64,000 nucleotides of DNA. Origin: Mycolicibacterium nivoides (lineage in GTDB: Bacteria > Actinomycetota > Actinomycetes > Mycobacteriales > Mycobacteriaceae). The stretch lies in assembly GCF_003855255.1 (NCBI RefSeq), contig NZ_CP034072.1:1848240-1912239 (forward strand). The letters are read 5' to 3'. The notes beneath the pieces are model-generated. The model was not told the DNA's origin. It saw only the letters and a list, made by a program, of their open reading frames with translations, and searched no databases. The number at the start of each line of letters is the position of its first letter. Position 1 is the stretch's first letter. Below are positions 1-13,977 of this stretch, in pieces. The translations under genes and the position numbers were made by a program.

Positions 1-2
1 CA

Positions 3-3534
<3,532 letters not shown>

Positions 3535-3550
3535 CCACTCCCCTACCCCA

Positions 3551-3592
3551 AACAATCGCCGCAGCCTCGTGAAAGAGGTTGCGGCGATTGTT
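3551..3592 (+). terminator. Rho-independent terminator of qcrCAB
   Basis: An 18-bp inverted repeat (arms 3551-3568 and 3575-3592) with a 6-nt loop and one G:U pair is followed by a short T run (TTTT ends at 3594). It lies 16 nt after the qcrB stop and is a good intrinsic terminator. Confidence 0.85.
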
Positions 3593-3812
3593 TTATGTGG
3601 AGGTCCCGAGCCCGGCGGCGATGACGGCTACGGCCAGGTGCCCTTGGGTCCTGAACGCGGTGCGGGCCCGGCGGGCGGATAGGTCGTCTGCAACGCCGAA
3701 CCCGGAACGGAATCGGCCTGTTCTGCAGAGCGCCGAGACACAGGACCAAACGCCCGGGCAGACAAGGGATGTTGCCCGAACCGCCCAGACTGTTGCTCGG
3801 GCTGTTCTCCGA

Positions 3813-4045
3813 GCGATGGCGATGATGGCCGGTGGATCGGCCGGATCCGCCGGCTTGCCGTAGACGATGGCACCGCGTCTTGCCCCCGCGCTACTCCGGT
3901 CCGGTGGGAACGGGAAGTCGAAATCCGGTGGGCCGGGATCGTTGGGCTTGAACGGTGTCTCGGCGATCTTGTTCTCGGTGATGTAGTCGTTGATCGCCTT
4001 GTGCGGACCGGTGATGTTCGGCCGCTCCGCCGCGGCACCCGGCCT
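3813..4045 (-). pseudogene. Remnant of an LpqN/LpqT-family lipoprotein gene
   Basis: Read on the minus strand in the same frame as the DUF2561 gene and just after its stop, this stretch encodes an LpqN-like segment: KAINDYITENKIAETPF, then a Pro/Gly-rich step (NDPGPPDFDFPFP), then GAIVYGKPADPADPPAIIAI. LpqN-family mature N-termini have the pattern xINDYIxxNxIxETxxxxxDPGxPxxxxPxPxxW...AYGAIVY. Here the conserved Trp is Arg, several residues between the Pro-rich step and GAIVY are missing, and no signal peptide or lipobox is joined. After about 3813 the homology-like text stops. I read it as a decayed fragment. No intact gene is seen between 3593 and 4054. Confidence 0.5.
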
Positions 4046-4054
4046 CGCGCGGGT

Positions 4055-4639
4055 TCAGGACCGCAACGCGTCGAGCTGTCGCAGCGCGACGATCGGCAGC
4101 GCGACGATGCCCGCGGTGACCAACCCGGCCAGGCCGTAGAGGCACCAGGCCGCCACATTGCTGCCGGTCGCCATCAGATAGGTGGCCAGCCCGATGGCCG
4201 CGGTACCCAGACCGATGGCGCAGGTGACCGCCAAGGTGAACCGCAGCCACACCGCTTCGGTGGCGGCGGTCGCCGCACCGGTGCCCGCGGTGTAGCGACT
4301 CATCGCGACCGGGGCGGCCCGGTAGCTGCCCCCGATCGGGCGCGGTGACCGGGCGGGCGGCAGGGGTCGCCGTCCACCGGGCTGGCGGTTGTCGGCCTGG
4401 GCCCGGGCGCGCAGCAGCAACGGCACCGCCCCGGCGATCACCAGCACCGACAGGCCGATCACGGTGTAGAGCACCCACGGGGTGTCAGCACTCTCAGATC
4501 CCTGCGGATGACTGCGGCCGAGATCCACCAGGGCGACGACAGCGGCCACCCCGGCACCCAGCGCAGCGAGCCAGACCGCGGCGCATGCGCCCAGCAAAAC
4601 CCGGTCGGTGTTGTCGAGTTCGCTGCTTGGCCCGGACAT
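4055..4639 (-). CDS. DUF2561-family membrane protein
   Basis: 194-residue integral membrane protein corresponding by position to Rv2197c; function unknown. Four hydrophobic helices are visible in two pairs: about residues 12-36 and 50-70, then about 125-150 and 155-180, separated by a basic, Pro/Arg-rich loop. The ATG at 4639 is chosen because it overlaps the TGA of mmpS3 by one base (TGATG), implying coupling in the ctaC-ctaF-mmpS3 gene set. A longer reading back to 4795 runs inside mmpS3 and has no support. Confidence 0.8.
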   Translation of the reverse strand: MSGPSSELDNTDRVLLGACAAVWLAALGAGVAAVVALVDLGRSHPQGSESADTPWVLYTVIGLSVLVIAGAVPLLLRARAQADNRQPGGRRPLPPARSPRPIGGSYRAAPVAMSRYTAGTGAATAATEAVWLRFTLAVTCAIGLGTAAIGLATYLMATGSNVAAWCLYGLAGLVTAGIVALPIVALRQLDALRS

Positions 4640-5380
4640 CAGCAGGCAGTCTGCGCGGAGTTGTTGGCGTTCGACGACAACACGGTGCCGTCGCTGGCCG
4701 TGATCGAGCAGTTCAATCTGCTCACCAGGAACAGGCTGGATGCCTCGACCGAACCCACGTCCGAGTTGGAGATCGGGGTCATCGTGAAGGTCCACGGGAT
4801 GTAGACGTTGCGCAGAGTGCGCCGGTTTCCGTTCCCGTCGACGTAGGTGATGGTGATGATGTCACCCGGGGCCTTGGTGCCCGTCACCGAATAGGTGACC
4901 TGGCGGGGTCCGGCATGCGTCGTGGTGGTGGTCGGCGGCGCCGTCGTGGTGCTCGGGGCCGGCGCGGGCCTGCACCGGCGGCGCCGACGTGGTGGTACTC
5001 GGCCGCGGGGTCGCCAGGTTGCTGGTGTCGTCGTCCCGGGTGACCAGGACGGCCACCGAAGCCACCAGGGCGACCGCCGCGATGATGGCGGTGATACCGA
5101 CCACCCACGGCCAGCGCGGCGGTGGGGAGGTGTCGACCAGCTCCGTCGACGCGTCGTAATCGTCGTAGTCGTAGAGCGCCACATCGGAAGGCACGTACGG
5201 CCCGCTGGTGAACTGCTCGGACTCGGGCGCGGAGTACGCCTGTGAGTAGAACTCCGTCTCGCCGCCATCCGCGTCGGCGCCCGCGACCTCCGTGGGCTCC
5301 TCGGGTGCGGAGTGCTTTCCGGGTTGATCCGGCAAATCAGAACCGGAGGCACCCGGTTCCGGGGGATTCGGCCCGCTCAT
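4639..5380 (-). pseudogene. mmpS3: mmpS3 interrupted by a +1 frameshift
   Basis: MmpS-family membrane protein in the position of Rv2198c. The N-terminal part reads in one frame from ATG 5380: an acidic cytoplasmic tail (YDYDDYDAS) and one transmembrane helix (about residues 90-115). The exported MmpS domain (VTYSVTG, then the [11 protein letters not shown] strand, ending in QTAC) reads in the next frame. The frames meet at the GGG run 4966-4968. Removing one G there gives a continuous 246-residue protein through the Pro/Thr-rich linker ([14 protein letters not shown]). The stop still overlaps the next gene's start, and both halves look conserved. So this may be a recent mutation, a sequencing error in a GC run, or, less likely, recoding. 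Confidence 0.75.
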
Positions 5381-5564
5381 CTACGCCTATCCTTCTCGAC
5401 AACTTCACTGCCACGCGGAGCGAGACGAAACCGTTCGCTGGTGACAGTGCCCCGGCAACATTACCCAACGAGGGGAAGCCGGCGAGTCCGGCGCTGCCGG
5501 TGGCGGATGAAGTGACGGCCCGATTGTGACCTTGACCAGGCCACAATCGGCACGTCCGGACGGG

Positions 5565-5996
<432 letters not shown>

Positions 5997-7034
5997 CTAC
6001 TTGCTCGCCTGCGGTGCCTGCTCACCGCGTCGGGTGTCAAACGGGTGGGTCGTGACAGCCAACGGCTCCTGGTTGATCGCCGCCAAAGCCTCGGCGTTGG
6101 TCTTGCCTGCCGTGCGCTGATCCATGTAGGCCTTGAAGTCATTGGGTTCGACGACCCGGACCTCGAAGTTCATCATCGAGTGGTAGGTACCGCACATCTC
6201 GGTGCAGCGTCCGACGAACGCACCGGTCTGCTCGATCTTGCTGACCTGGAAGATGTTGTCCGAGTTGTTGGCCTTCGGCTCCGGCATCACGTCGCGCTTG
6301 AAGAGGAACTCCGGCACCCAGAAACCGTGGATCACGTCCGCGGAGTTGAGCTGGAACTCGACGCGCTTGCCCGCCGGGAGCACCAGCACCGGGATCTCCG
6401 TGGAGGTGCCCAGCGTCTCGACCTTGTCGAAGTTCAGGTAGGTGCGGTCCTCGGGGTTGAGGCCGCGCACCGCGCCCACGCGCTCCTGGCCGTGCTCGTC
6501 CTTGCCCTCCGGCTTGGACGTCATCGCGGCCTTGCGCTCGGCGTCGACACCGTCGTAATCGAATGTGCCGTCGGCGTAGTCGATCTTCTGGTAGCCGAAC
6601 TTCCAGTTCCACTGGAAGGCGGTCACGTCGATGACGACCTCGGGGTTGGGGTCCTTGTGGAGCATGCGCTCCTGGACCACCACGGTGAAGTAGAACAGCA
6701 CCGAGATGATGAGGAACGGGATGACCGTCAGCACCAGCTCCAGCGGCATGTTGTAGCCGAACTGGCGCGGCAGCTCGGTGTCGCCCTTCTTCTTCCGGTG
6801 GAATGCACTGGACCAGAAGATCAGGGCCCACACGATGGCGCCCACCACGAAGGACGCAATCACGGAGCCGATCCACAGCTCTCGGTTGAGTTTGCCCTCT
6901 GGGGTGATTCCGGTCGGCCAACCGAGCGCGAGTGCGTCCTGCCAGCTGCAGCCGCTCAGCAAGAGGGCTGAGCCACCCAGGACAATGGTCAACAACGCCG
7001 CTCGGGCCACCTTCTTAAGCCCGCGAGGTGTCAC
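5997..7034 (-). CDS. ctaC: Cytochrome c oxidase subunit II
   Basis: 345-residue CuA-bearing subunit II. The N-terminus is a lipoprotein signal with lipobox LSGC (Cys about 29). Two transmembrane helices follow (about 55-77 and 100-120), then the cupredoxin domain with the CuA site [13 protein letters not shown] (Cys about 277 and 281, with His and Met after them). An insertion of about 40 residues around the [11 protein letters not shown] segment is typical of the mycobacterial protein. GTG start at 7034 has GGAGG 9 nt upstream. A TAGTAT -10 candidate lies at 7089-7094 on the minus strand. Corresponds to Rv2200c. Confidence 0.95.
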   Translation of the reverse strand: MTPRGLKKVARAALLTIVLGGSALLLSGCSWQDALALGWPTGITPEGKLNRELWIGSVIASFVVGAIVWALIFWSSAFHRKKKGDTELPRQFGYNMPLELVLTVIPFLIISVLFYFTVVVQERMLHKDPNPEVVIDVTAFQWNWKFGYQKIDYADGTFDYDGVDAERKAAMTSKPEGKDEHGQERVGAVRGLNPEDRTYLNFDKVETLGTSTEIPVLVLPAGKRVEFQLNSADVIHGFWVPEFLFKRDVMPEPKANNSDNIFQVSKIEQTGAFVGRCTEMCGTYHSMMNFEVRVVEPNDFKAYMDQRTAGKTNAEALAAINQEPLAVTTHPFDTRRGEQAPQASK

Positions 7035-7224
7035 GTTGGCGCCTCCTAGATCGGTATTTCGCGACCGCGACCGGTCGTTGTTTTGCGAATACTACGCAGC
7101 GTAGACCACGCCGGTCCACGGGAGCGAAGCGACTCGGGAATGGCGTCGCGACGGGACCGGAGCGACTGGCGCAACGGCCCGGGTGGTGGTCTCGCGGACC
7201 CGCCGGATCAGACATACTGGCGCG

Positions 7225-9201
7225 GTGTGCGGACTGCTCGCCTTGGTAACTGCCCCTACCGGATCCAACCCGGGTGACGCCTCCCCCGACGCCGGATCTC
7301 GGCTGGTCGACGCGGTGGCGAACGCTTCCCACCTGATGCGGCACCGGGGCCCCGACGAGCCCGGCACCTGGGCCGACACGACCGGCGACGGGCCCGACGG
7401 CACCGTGGTGCTCGGCTTCAACAGGCTCTCGATCATCGACATCGCGCACAGCCACCAGCCACTGCGGTGGGGACCTGCCGACGCACCGGACCGGTACGTG
7501 CTCGTGTTCAACGGCGAGATCTACAACTATCTGGAACTTCGTGAGGCCCTGCGGTCCGAGTTCGGTGCTGTATTTCACACCGACGGCGACGGCGAGGCCA
7601 TCGTCGCGGCCTACCACTACTGGGGTACCGACGCGCTGAATCGGCTCCGCGGCATGTTCGCGTTCGCATTGTGGGACACCGTCGAGCGCGAATTGTTCTG
7701 CGCCAGGGACCCGTTCGGCATCAAGCCGCTGTTCATGGCCACCGGGCCGGGCGGCACCGCGGTGGGTAGCGAGAAGAAGTGCCTGCTCGACCTCGCCGGC
7801 CCGCTAGGACTGGATCTGGGCATCGACGAACGGGCGGTGCAGCACTACACGGTGCTGCAGTACGTACCCGAACCCGAGACGCTGCATCGCGGCATCCGCA
7901 GGCTGGAGTCGGGCAGTTACGCCCGCCTGCGGCCCGGCGGCCGGCCCGAGGTGACCCGCTACTTCGTGCCGAAGTTCAACGCTGTGCCGTTCGTGAAGGG
8001 GTCCGAGCAGTCCCGGTACGACGAGATCACCGCCGCGCTTGAGGATTCTGTCGCCAAGCACATGCGCGCCGATGTCACGGTGGGTGCCTTCCTGTCCGGC
8101 GGCATCGACTCGACGGCGATCGCGGCGCTGGCGATGCGTCACAACCCCCGGCTGATCACCTTCACCACCGGCTTCGAGCGTGAGGGCTTCTCGGAGGTCG
8201 ATGTCGCCGTGGCTTCCGCCGAGGCGATCGGCGCCCGGCACGTCGCCAAGGTGGTGAGTCCGGCAGAGTTCGTCGAGGCGCTGCCCGAGATCGTCTGGTA
8301 TCTGGACGAACCGGTGGCCGACCCGGCCCTGGTGCCGCTGTTCTTCATCGCCCGTGAGGCGCGCAAGCACGTCAAGGTGGTGCTGTCCGGCGAGGGGGCC
8401 GACGAGCTGTTCGGCGGCTACACGATCTACCGGGAACCGTTGTCGCTCAGGCCGTTCGACTACCTGCCGCGGCCCGTACGCAAATCACTGGGCAAGGCGT
8501 CGAAGCCGCTGCCGGAGGGCATGCGGGGCAAGAGCCTGCTGCACCGCGGTTCGCTGACCCTTGAGGAGCGCTACTACGGCAATGCCCGCAGCTTCTCCGA
8601 CGAGCAGCTGCGCGCGGTGCTGCCGGGCTTCCGGCAGGAATGGACGCACACCGACGTCACGGCCCCGGTGTACGCCGCGTCGCAGGGCTGGGATCCGGTG
8701 GCGCGGATGCAGCACATCGACCTGTTCACCTGGCTGCGCGGCGACATCCTGGTCAAGGCCGACAAGATGACGATGGCCAACTCGCTGGAGCTACGGGTGC
8801 CGTTCCTGGACCCCGAGGTGTTCGCGGTGGCTTCCCGGCTGCCGGTCGACCAGAAGATCACCCGCTCGACGACCAAGTACGCGCTGCGGCGCGCCCTGGA
8901 GCCGATCGTGCCGGCCCATGTGCTGAACCGGCCCAAGCTGGGCTTCCCGGTGCCGATCAGGCACTGGCTGCGCGCCGGTGAGCTGATGGACTGGGCCTAC
9001 GCCATGACGGCGTCCTCAGGAGCCGGGGAGTACGTCGATCTCGCCGCGGTCCGCACCATGCTCGACGAACACCGCAGCGGCGTCAGCGATCACAGCCGCC
9101 GGTTGTGGACCGTGCTGATCTTCATGCTGTGGCACGCCATCTTCGTGGAGCACAGCGTGACCCCGCAGATCAAGGAACCGCACTACCCGGTACAGCTCTA
9201 G
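7225..9201 (+). CDS. asnB: Glutamine-dependent amidotransferase AsnB (LtsA-type, probable mDAP amidase of peptidoglycan)
   Basis: 658-residue class II glutamine amidotransferase fused to an asparagine-synthetase-like ATP-PPi domain. The GTG at 7225 is chosen because it puts Cys at position 2 (V-C-G-L-L), the N-terminal nucleophile after Met removal. The glutaminase domain shows RHRGPD, VFNGEIYNY and GDGE. The synthetase domain shows the PPi loop SGGIDSTAIA (about residue 295) and SGEGADELFGGY. By family knowledge the Corynebacteriales members (LtsA, Rv2201) amidate meso-diaminopimelate in peptidoglycan rather than make asparagine. A CATACT hexamer ends 6 nt before the GTG and fits a leaderless start. 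Confidence 0.92.
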   Translation: MCGLLALVTAPTGSNPGDASPDAGSRLVDAVANASHLMRHRGPDEPGTWADTTGDGPDGTVVLGFNRLSIIDIAHSHQPLRWGPADAPDRYVLVFNGEIYNYLELREALRSEFGAVFHTDGDGEAIVAAYHYWGTDALNRLRGMFAFALWDTVERELFCARDPFGIKPLFMATGPGGTAVGSEKKCLLDLAGPLGLDLGIDERAVQHYTVLQYVPEPETLHRGIRRLESGSYARLRPGGRPEVTRYFVPKFNAVPFVKGSEQSRYDEITAALEDSVAKHMRADVTVGAFLSGGIDSTAIAALAMRHNPRLITFTTGFEREGFSEVDVAVASAEAIGARHVAKVVSPAEFVEALPEIVWYLDEPVADPALVPLFFIAREARKHVKVVLSGEGADELFGGYTIYREPLSLRPFDYLPRPVRKSLGKASKPLPEGMRGKSLLHRGSLTLEERYYGNARSFSDEQLRAVLPGFRQEWTHTDVTAPVYAASQGWDPVARMQHIDLFTWLRGDILVKADKMTMANSLELRVPFLDPEVFAVASRLPVDQKITRSTTKYALRRALEPIVPAHVLNRPKLGFPVPIRHWLRAGELMDWAYAMTASSGAGEYVDLAAVRTMLDEHRSGVSDHSRRLWTVLIFMLWHAIFVEHSVTPQIKEPHYPVQL

Positions 9202-9250
9202 GCGGCTCGCCGCCGTGCAGCTCTAGGCGGCTCGCCGCCGTGCAGCTCTA
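9193..9250 (+). repeat. 25-bp tandem repeat (2.3 copies) duplicating the asnB stop region
   Basis: Copies at 9193-9217 and 9218-9242 are identical, and 9243-9250 starts a third. Each unit begins with the last asnB bases (CAGCTCTAG) and holds a small hairpin GGCGG-CTCG-CCGCC. The array lies between the stop codon and the terminator. Compare the repeat after glnA1. Confidence 0.9.
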
Positions 9251-9268
9251 ACCGCGAACAGAAGCAGA

Positions 9269-9300
9269 AATTGCCCCGAAACCGTGGTTTCGGGGCAATT
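9269..9300. terminator. Bidirectional terminator between asnB and adoK
   Basis: Perfect 15-bp inverted repeat (9269-9283 with 9286-9300), with AATT at the outer end of each arm. The two genes converge on it, so it probably ends both transcripts. Confidence 0.8.
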
Positions 9301-9314
9301 CCGCGTCGGTTCGG

Positions 9315-10295
<981 letters not shown>

Positions 10296-10461
10296 TCACC
10301 CCTCATTTCGTTAAGTCGGCTACATAACAGTACCCGCGCTGCCCGTCGGCGATCTGCGCACACGGTCGCACTTCGGCGGTTGCGCTAACCTGCGTATAAC
10401 CGTATTCCCGGTCACCGTAGACGGCTGACCAACCTCCAGATCACGCGGGGAGCGCCCTTCA

Positions 10462-11088
10462 ATGACTGGTTCTTACCAGTACCCCGAGCAGATTCCGCCT
10501 CAGCCGTATCCCGAGCAGGTGACGTCCGGGCCGTCGGCGTATCCCGGGACGCTCCCGCCGCCGGTGCCTTACCCGACGCGGCGCCGCTGGCCCAAGATCG
10601 TGGCAGGGCTGTTGGTGGTGGCCGCGCTCGCGGGTGTGTTGACCGCGGTGCTGGTCGCGGGCCGGCGCGGACCTGCGGCGCCGGTCGTGGTCTCCGACGC
10701 CCGCGCCCAGGCGGCGATCCAGGAATATCTCAATGCGCTGCTCGACGGGGATGACGAAGCCGTAGCGCGCCACACGCTGTGCGGGCTGTACGACGGGGTC
10801 AGGGACCGCAAGGCCGATCTGGCGGTGGCAGGCCTGGCCAGCGACGCATTCCGCAAGCAGTTCAGCCAGGTCGAGGTGACGGGGATCGACGCGAACGTGC
10901 CGTGGTCCACCACGCAGGCTCAGGTGCTGTTCACCATGCGCGTCGCGCCGGCCAGCGGCTCCACCCGCGGACAGCGCCCCGTCGACGAGCAACAACAGGG
11001 CGTGGCACAGCTACTGGTGAAAAGGAACGGGAGAGACGAGCAGGTTCTCGTGTGCTCGTACGTGCTGCGCACCAGCGGTCAATACTGA
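10462..11088 (+). CDS. Conserved membrane-anchored protein, Rv2203-like
   Basis: 208 residues of unknown function. A Pro/Tyr-rich cytoplasmic tail (YPEQIPPQPYPEQ) is followed by one transmembrane helix (about residues 47-68), then an exported domain with an NTF2/SnoaL-like opening (ARAQAAIQEYLNALLDGD). That domain has two cysteines (HTLCG and LVCSY) that could form a disulfide. A GGGGAG ribosome site lies 12 nt before ATG 10462. The position between adoK and the A-type Fe-S gene matches Rv2203. Confidence 0.85.
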   Translation: MTGSYQYPEQIPPQPYPEQVTSGPSAYPGTLPPPVPYPTRRRWPKIVAGLLVVAALAGVLTAVLVAGRRGPAAPVVVSDARAQAAIQEYLNALLDGDDEAVARHTLCGLYDGVRDRKADLAVAGLASDAFRKQFSQVEVTGIDANVPWSTTQAQVLFTMRVAPASGSTRGQRPVDEQQQGVAQLLVKRNGRDEQVLVCSYVLRTSGQY

Positions 11089-11117
11089 CCGCCGGCCGTC
11101 AGCTCACCTCAGTTGAA

Positions 11118-11474
11118 TCAGTTGAAGGAGTCGCCGCAGGCGCAGGAGCCGGTGGCATTCGGGTTGTCGATCGTGAAGCCCTGCTTCTCGATCGAGTCGA
11201 CGAAGTCGATGGTGGCGCCCTGGACGTACGGCGCACTCATCCGGTCCACGACCAGCCTGACGCCGCCGAACTCGGCGGTGAGGTCGCCATCGAGGGTGCG
11301 GTCGTCGAAGAACAGGTTGTAGCGCAGGCCGGCGCATCCGCCCGGCTGGACAGCGATCCGCAGCGCGAGGTCGTCGCGACCTTCCTGGTCCAGCAGCGCC
11401 TTCGCCTTCGTCGCCGCAGCGTCGGACAGGGTCACACCGTGGGTTTCGGTGGAGGTGGCGTCCTGAACAGTCAT
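11118..11474 (-). CDS. erpA: A-type iron-sulfur cluster carrier (HesB/IscA/ErpA-like)
   Basis: 118 residues, identical in length to Rv2204c. The three A-type cluster-ligand cysteines are present: one in QPGGCAGLRY and two in the C-terminal GSCACGDSF. It would deliver Fe-S clusters to client enzymes. ATG 11474 has GGGAGAG directly upstream; much longer in-frame readings run through the next gene and are ignored. A palindrome GGCATC-TCT-GATGCC (11496-11510) sits in the 5' region. The glycerate kinase gene found next in M. tuberculosis (Rv2205c) is absent. Confidence 0.92.
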   Translation of the reverse strand: MTVQDATSTETHGVTLSDAAATKAKALLDQEGRDDLALRIAVQPGGCAGLRYNLFFDDRTLDGDLTAEFGGVRLVVDRMSAPYVQGATIDFVDSIEKQGFTIDNPNATGSCACGDSFN

Positions 11475-11654
11475 AGCTCTCCCTAAGCATCCCTGGGCAT
11501 CTCTGATGCCGGTACAGCTGAAGTACATAGGAAACGCGTGGACGTGCCGCGCGTCTACTACCTCAACGGTACCTTGTTCCGCCGCTATTCCCGACTTATC
11601 CACAGGCCGGGGCATGTGGCCAGGCCACCTGCGGCGGGCAGTAACCTGGCTGGC

Positions 11655-12353
11655 GTGAAGCTGCTGGGCCGTAAGAAGGACAACGAAGGCGAACCCGCCG
11701 TGACCGACCAGGTCACGAATGTCGACGGGGCCGCCGGATCGACAGCCGGCGGCGCCCCGGGCACCGCCCCCAAGGGCAGCGCGCCCAAGGGCAGGCCGAC
11801 GCCCAAGCGGAGCGAGGCCACCAAGCGGCGCGGCCCGGTCGCGCCCGCACCCCTGACGTCCGCCGAGGCACGTCAGCGCCGCAAGGAGCTGCGCGGGCCG
11901 AAGCTGTCCAAGGAAGAGCGCAAGATCGAGCGGCTCACCCGCCGCGCGGACATGGCCGACCGCCGCGAGAAGATGATGGCCGGCGACGAGTCCTACCTGC
12001 TCCCCCGCGACAAGGGTCCGGTCCGCCGCTATGTCCGCGACGTCGTCGATTCCCGCCGCAACGTGCTGGGCCTGTTCATGCCCGCCGCCCTGGCGATGAT
12101 CTTCTTCATGCTGGCGCTGCCGTCGCTGAAGTTCCAGCAGATCCTGTCCTACGCGATGCTGATCCTGGTCGTCATCATGCTGATCGACGGGTTGATCGTC
12201 GGCCGCAAGGTGAACCACATGGTGGACGAGAAGTTCCCCGGCAACACCGAAAGCGGTTGGAAGCTCGGCCTTTACGCGGCCAGCAGGGCGTCGCAGCTGC
12301 GCCGGATGCGGGCGCCGCGGCCGGTGGTCAATCGCGGCGACAAGATCTCTTGA
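11655..12353 (+). CDS. DUF3043 membrane protein, Rv2206-like
   Basis: 232-residue protein with a long charged, Ala/Lys/Arg-rich N-terminal half (residues 1-130) and two adjacent transmembrane helices (about 140-160 and 164-186), followed by a basic tail. Function is unknown; the family is widespread in Actinobacteria. The GTG at 11655 is preferred because TAACCT (11642-11647) ends exactly 7 nt before it and no ribosome site is present, which indicates a leaderless mRNA. The longer reading from 11538 would be out of register with this promoter. Confidence 0.85.
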   Translation: MKLLGRKKDNEGEPAVTDQVTNVDGAAGSTAGGAPGTAPKGSAPKGRPTPKRSEATKRRGPVAPAPLTSAEARQRRKELRGPKLSKEERKIERLTRRADMADRREKMMAGDESYLLPRDKGPVRRYVRDVVDSRRNVLGLFMPAALAMIFFMLALPSLKFQQILSYAMLILVVIMLIDGLIVGRKVNHMVDEKFPGNTESGWKLGLYAASRASQLRRMRAPRPVVNRGDKIS

Positions 12354-12376
12354 TGCCCTTTCAGGTGGCCTGACCG

Positions 12377-12919
12377 GTGCGCACACTGGTGCTCGGCGGC
12401 ATCCGCTCCGGCAAATCCCAGTGGGCCGAAGCGGCCGTGTCGCGCGCCGCCGGGGACGGCACGCCGGTGCGTTACCTGGCCACCGGGCCCGCCGCCGACA
12501 GCGATCCGGCCTGGGCCCGCCGCGTGGGTGCGCATCAGGCCCGTCGTCCCGCGCACTGGCAGACCGTGGAGACCTGGGATCTTGTGGCGGCTCTGACTGC
12601 CGGCCCGCAGGCGCCGCGCACCGCGACACTCGTCGATGACATCGGCGGCTGGCTGACCGCGACGATGGACCGCCTCGGCGCCTGGACCGGAACACCCGTT
12701 GGCCCCGAGGTCGACGCGCTCGCCCAGGCGGTGGACGCGTTCACCGCTCCCCTGGTGCTGGTCAGCCCGGAAGTCGGGCTGACCGTGGTCCCCGCCACCG
12801 AGGCGGGACGCCGGTTCGCCGACGAACTGGGCACGGTCAACCAGCGCCTGGCCGCGGTGTGCGACCACGTGGTGCTGGTGGTGGCCGGCCAACCGCTCAC
12901 GGTGAAGGAGCCGTCATGA
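12377..12919 (+). CDS. cobU: Adenosylcobinamide kinase / guanylyltransferase
   Basis: 180-residue CobU/CobP enzyme that phosphorylates adenosylcobinamide and transfers GMP in cobalamin nucleotide-loop assembly. P-loop GGIRSGKS (residues 7-14) is followed by YLATG and a D-D-I-G-G-W segment (about 88-94). It starts 23 nt after the DUF3043 gene with GTG 12377 and overlaps cobT by ATGA. In M. tuberculosis cobU is at Rv0254c, away from cobT-cobS, so a three-gene cobUTS cluster is a difference of this genome. Confidence 0.92.
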   Translation: MRTLVLGGIRSGKSQWAEAAVSRAAGDGTPVRYLATGPAADSDPAWARRVGAHQARRPAHWQTVETWDLVAALTAGPQAPRTATLVDDIGGWLTATMDRLGAWTGTPVGPEVDALAQAVDAFTAPLVLVSPEVGLTVVPATEAGRRFADELGTVNQRLAAVCDHVVLVVAGQPLTVKEPS

Positions 12920-13977
12920 CCGAATTCGATGCGGCCTTCCCCCCGGTTGCCGCACCGGATGCCGACGTCGCCGCGGCGGCGCGGGCCCGGCAGGCCCGGC
13001 TCACCAAACCGCCCGGCTCACTGGGCCGTCTCGAGGAACTCTCGATCTGGGCGGCCTCGTGCCAGGGCGAATGTCCGCCGCGCCCGCTCACCCGGGCACG
13101 CGTGGTGGTTTTCGCCGCGGACCACGGAGTCACGGCCGCGGGGGTATCCGCGTTCCCGTCCGCGGTGACCGGCCAGATGGTGGCCAACTTCGACGCCGGC
13201 GGTGCCGCGATCAACGTGCTGGCCGAGGTGTCCGGAGCCACCGTGCGGGTGGCCGACATCGCCGTCGACTGCGACGAGCCGCTCTCCCCCGCGATCGGCG
13301 CCCACAAGGTGCGCCGCGGCTCGGGCAACATCGCGGTGGAAGATGCACTCAGCGCCGAGGAGACAGCGGCGGCGGTCGACGCGGGGCGCCAGATCGCCGA
13401 CGACGAGGTCGACGCCGGTGCCGACCTGCTCATCGCGGGCGACATGGGAATCGGAAATACCACGGCTGCAACGACTTTGGTGGCCGCGCTGACGGGCGCC
13501 GAGCCGGTTGCGGTGGTGGGCCGCGGCACCGGCATCGACGACCTCGGCTGGATGCGCAAGGCGGCCGCCGTCCGTGACGCGCTGTACCGGGCCCGCGAGG
13601 TGACACGCGATCCGCTGGGGTTGCTGCGCGTGTGCGGCGGTGCCGACCTGGCTGCCATGGCGGGATTCCTCGCCCAGGCCGCCGTCCGGCGCACCCCGGT
13701 TCTCCTGGACGGCTTGGTGGTGACGGCCGCGGCCCTGGTGGCCGAGGAGTTGGCGCCGGGCGCGCGGGCCTGGTGGCAGGCCGGGCACCGGTCGACCGAG
13801 CCGGCACACAGCCTGGCGCTGTCACACCTGAGGCTGGAGCCGATCGTCGACCTCGGCATGCGGCTGGGCGAGGGTACCGGCGCCGCGGTGGCATTGCCGA
13901 TCGTGCGGGCCGCCATCGCCACCCTGGCCTCGATGGCAACCTTCGACGAAGCCGGAATCTCCGAAGAGACACCATGA
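12916..13977 (+). CDS. cobT: Nicotinate-nucleotide-dimethylbenzimidazole phosphoribosyltransferase
   Basis: 353-residue CobT, which makes alpha-ribazole phosphate for the lower ligand of B12. Family motifs are clear: [11 protein letters not shown] near the N-terminus, [16 protein letters not shown] (about residues 174-182), GRGTGIDD, and a C-terminal [17 protein letters not shown] segment with the catalytic Glu. ATG 12916 overlaps the cobU stop, and the cobT stop overlaps the cobS start, so all three genes are coupled. Confidence 0.95.
   Translation: MTEFDAAFPPVAAPDADVAAAARARQARLTKPPGSLGRLEELSIWAASCQGECPPRPLTRARVVVFAADHGVTAAGVSAFPSAVTGQMVANFDAGGAAINVLAEVSGATVRVADIAVDCDEPLSPAIGAHKVRRGSGNIAVEDALSAEETAAAVDAGRQIADDEVDAGADLLIAGDMGIGNTTAATTLVAALTGAEPVAVVGRGTGIDDLGWMRKAAAVRDALYRAREVTRDPLGLLRVCGGADLAAMAGFLAQAAVRRTPVLLDGLVVTAAALVAEELAPGARAWWQAGHRSTEPAHSLALSHLRLEPIVDLGMRLGEGTGAAVALPIVRAAIATLASMATFDEAGISEETP

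Noticed and set aside
9193..9250. Possible CRISPR-like array
   Set aside because: Units are contiguous, without spacers, and include coding sequence of asnB; no cas genes. The same holds for 31987-32077.
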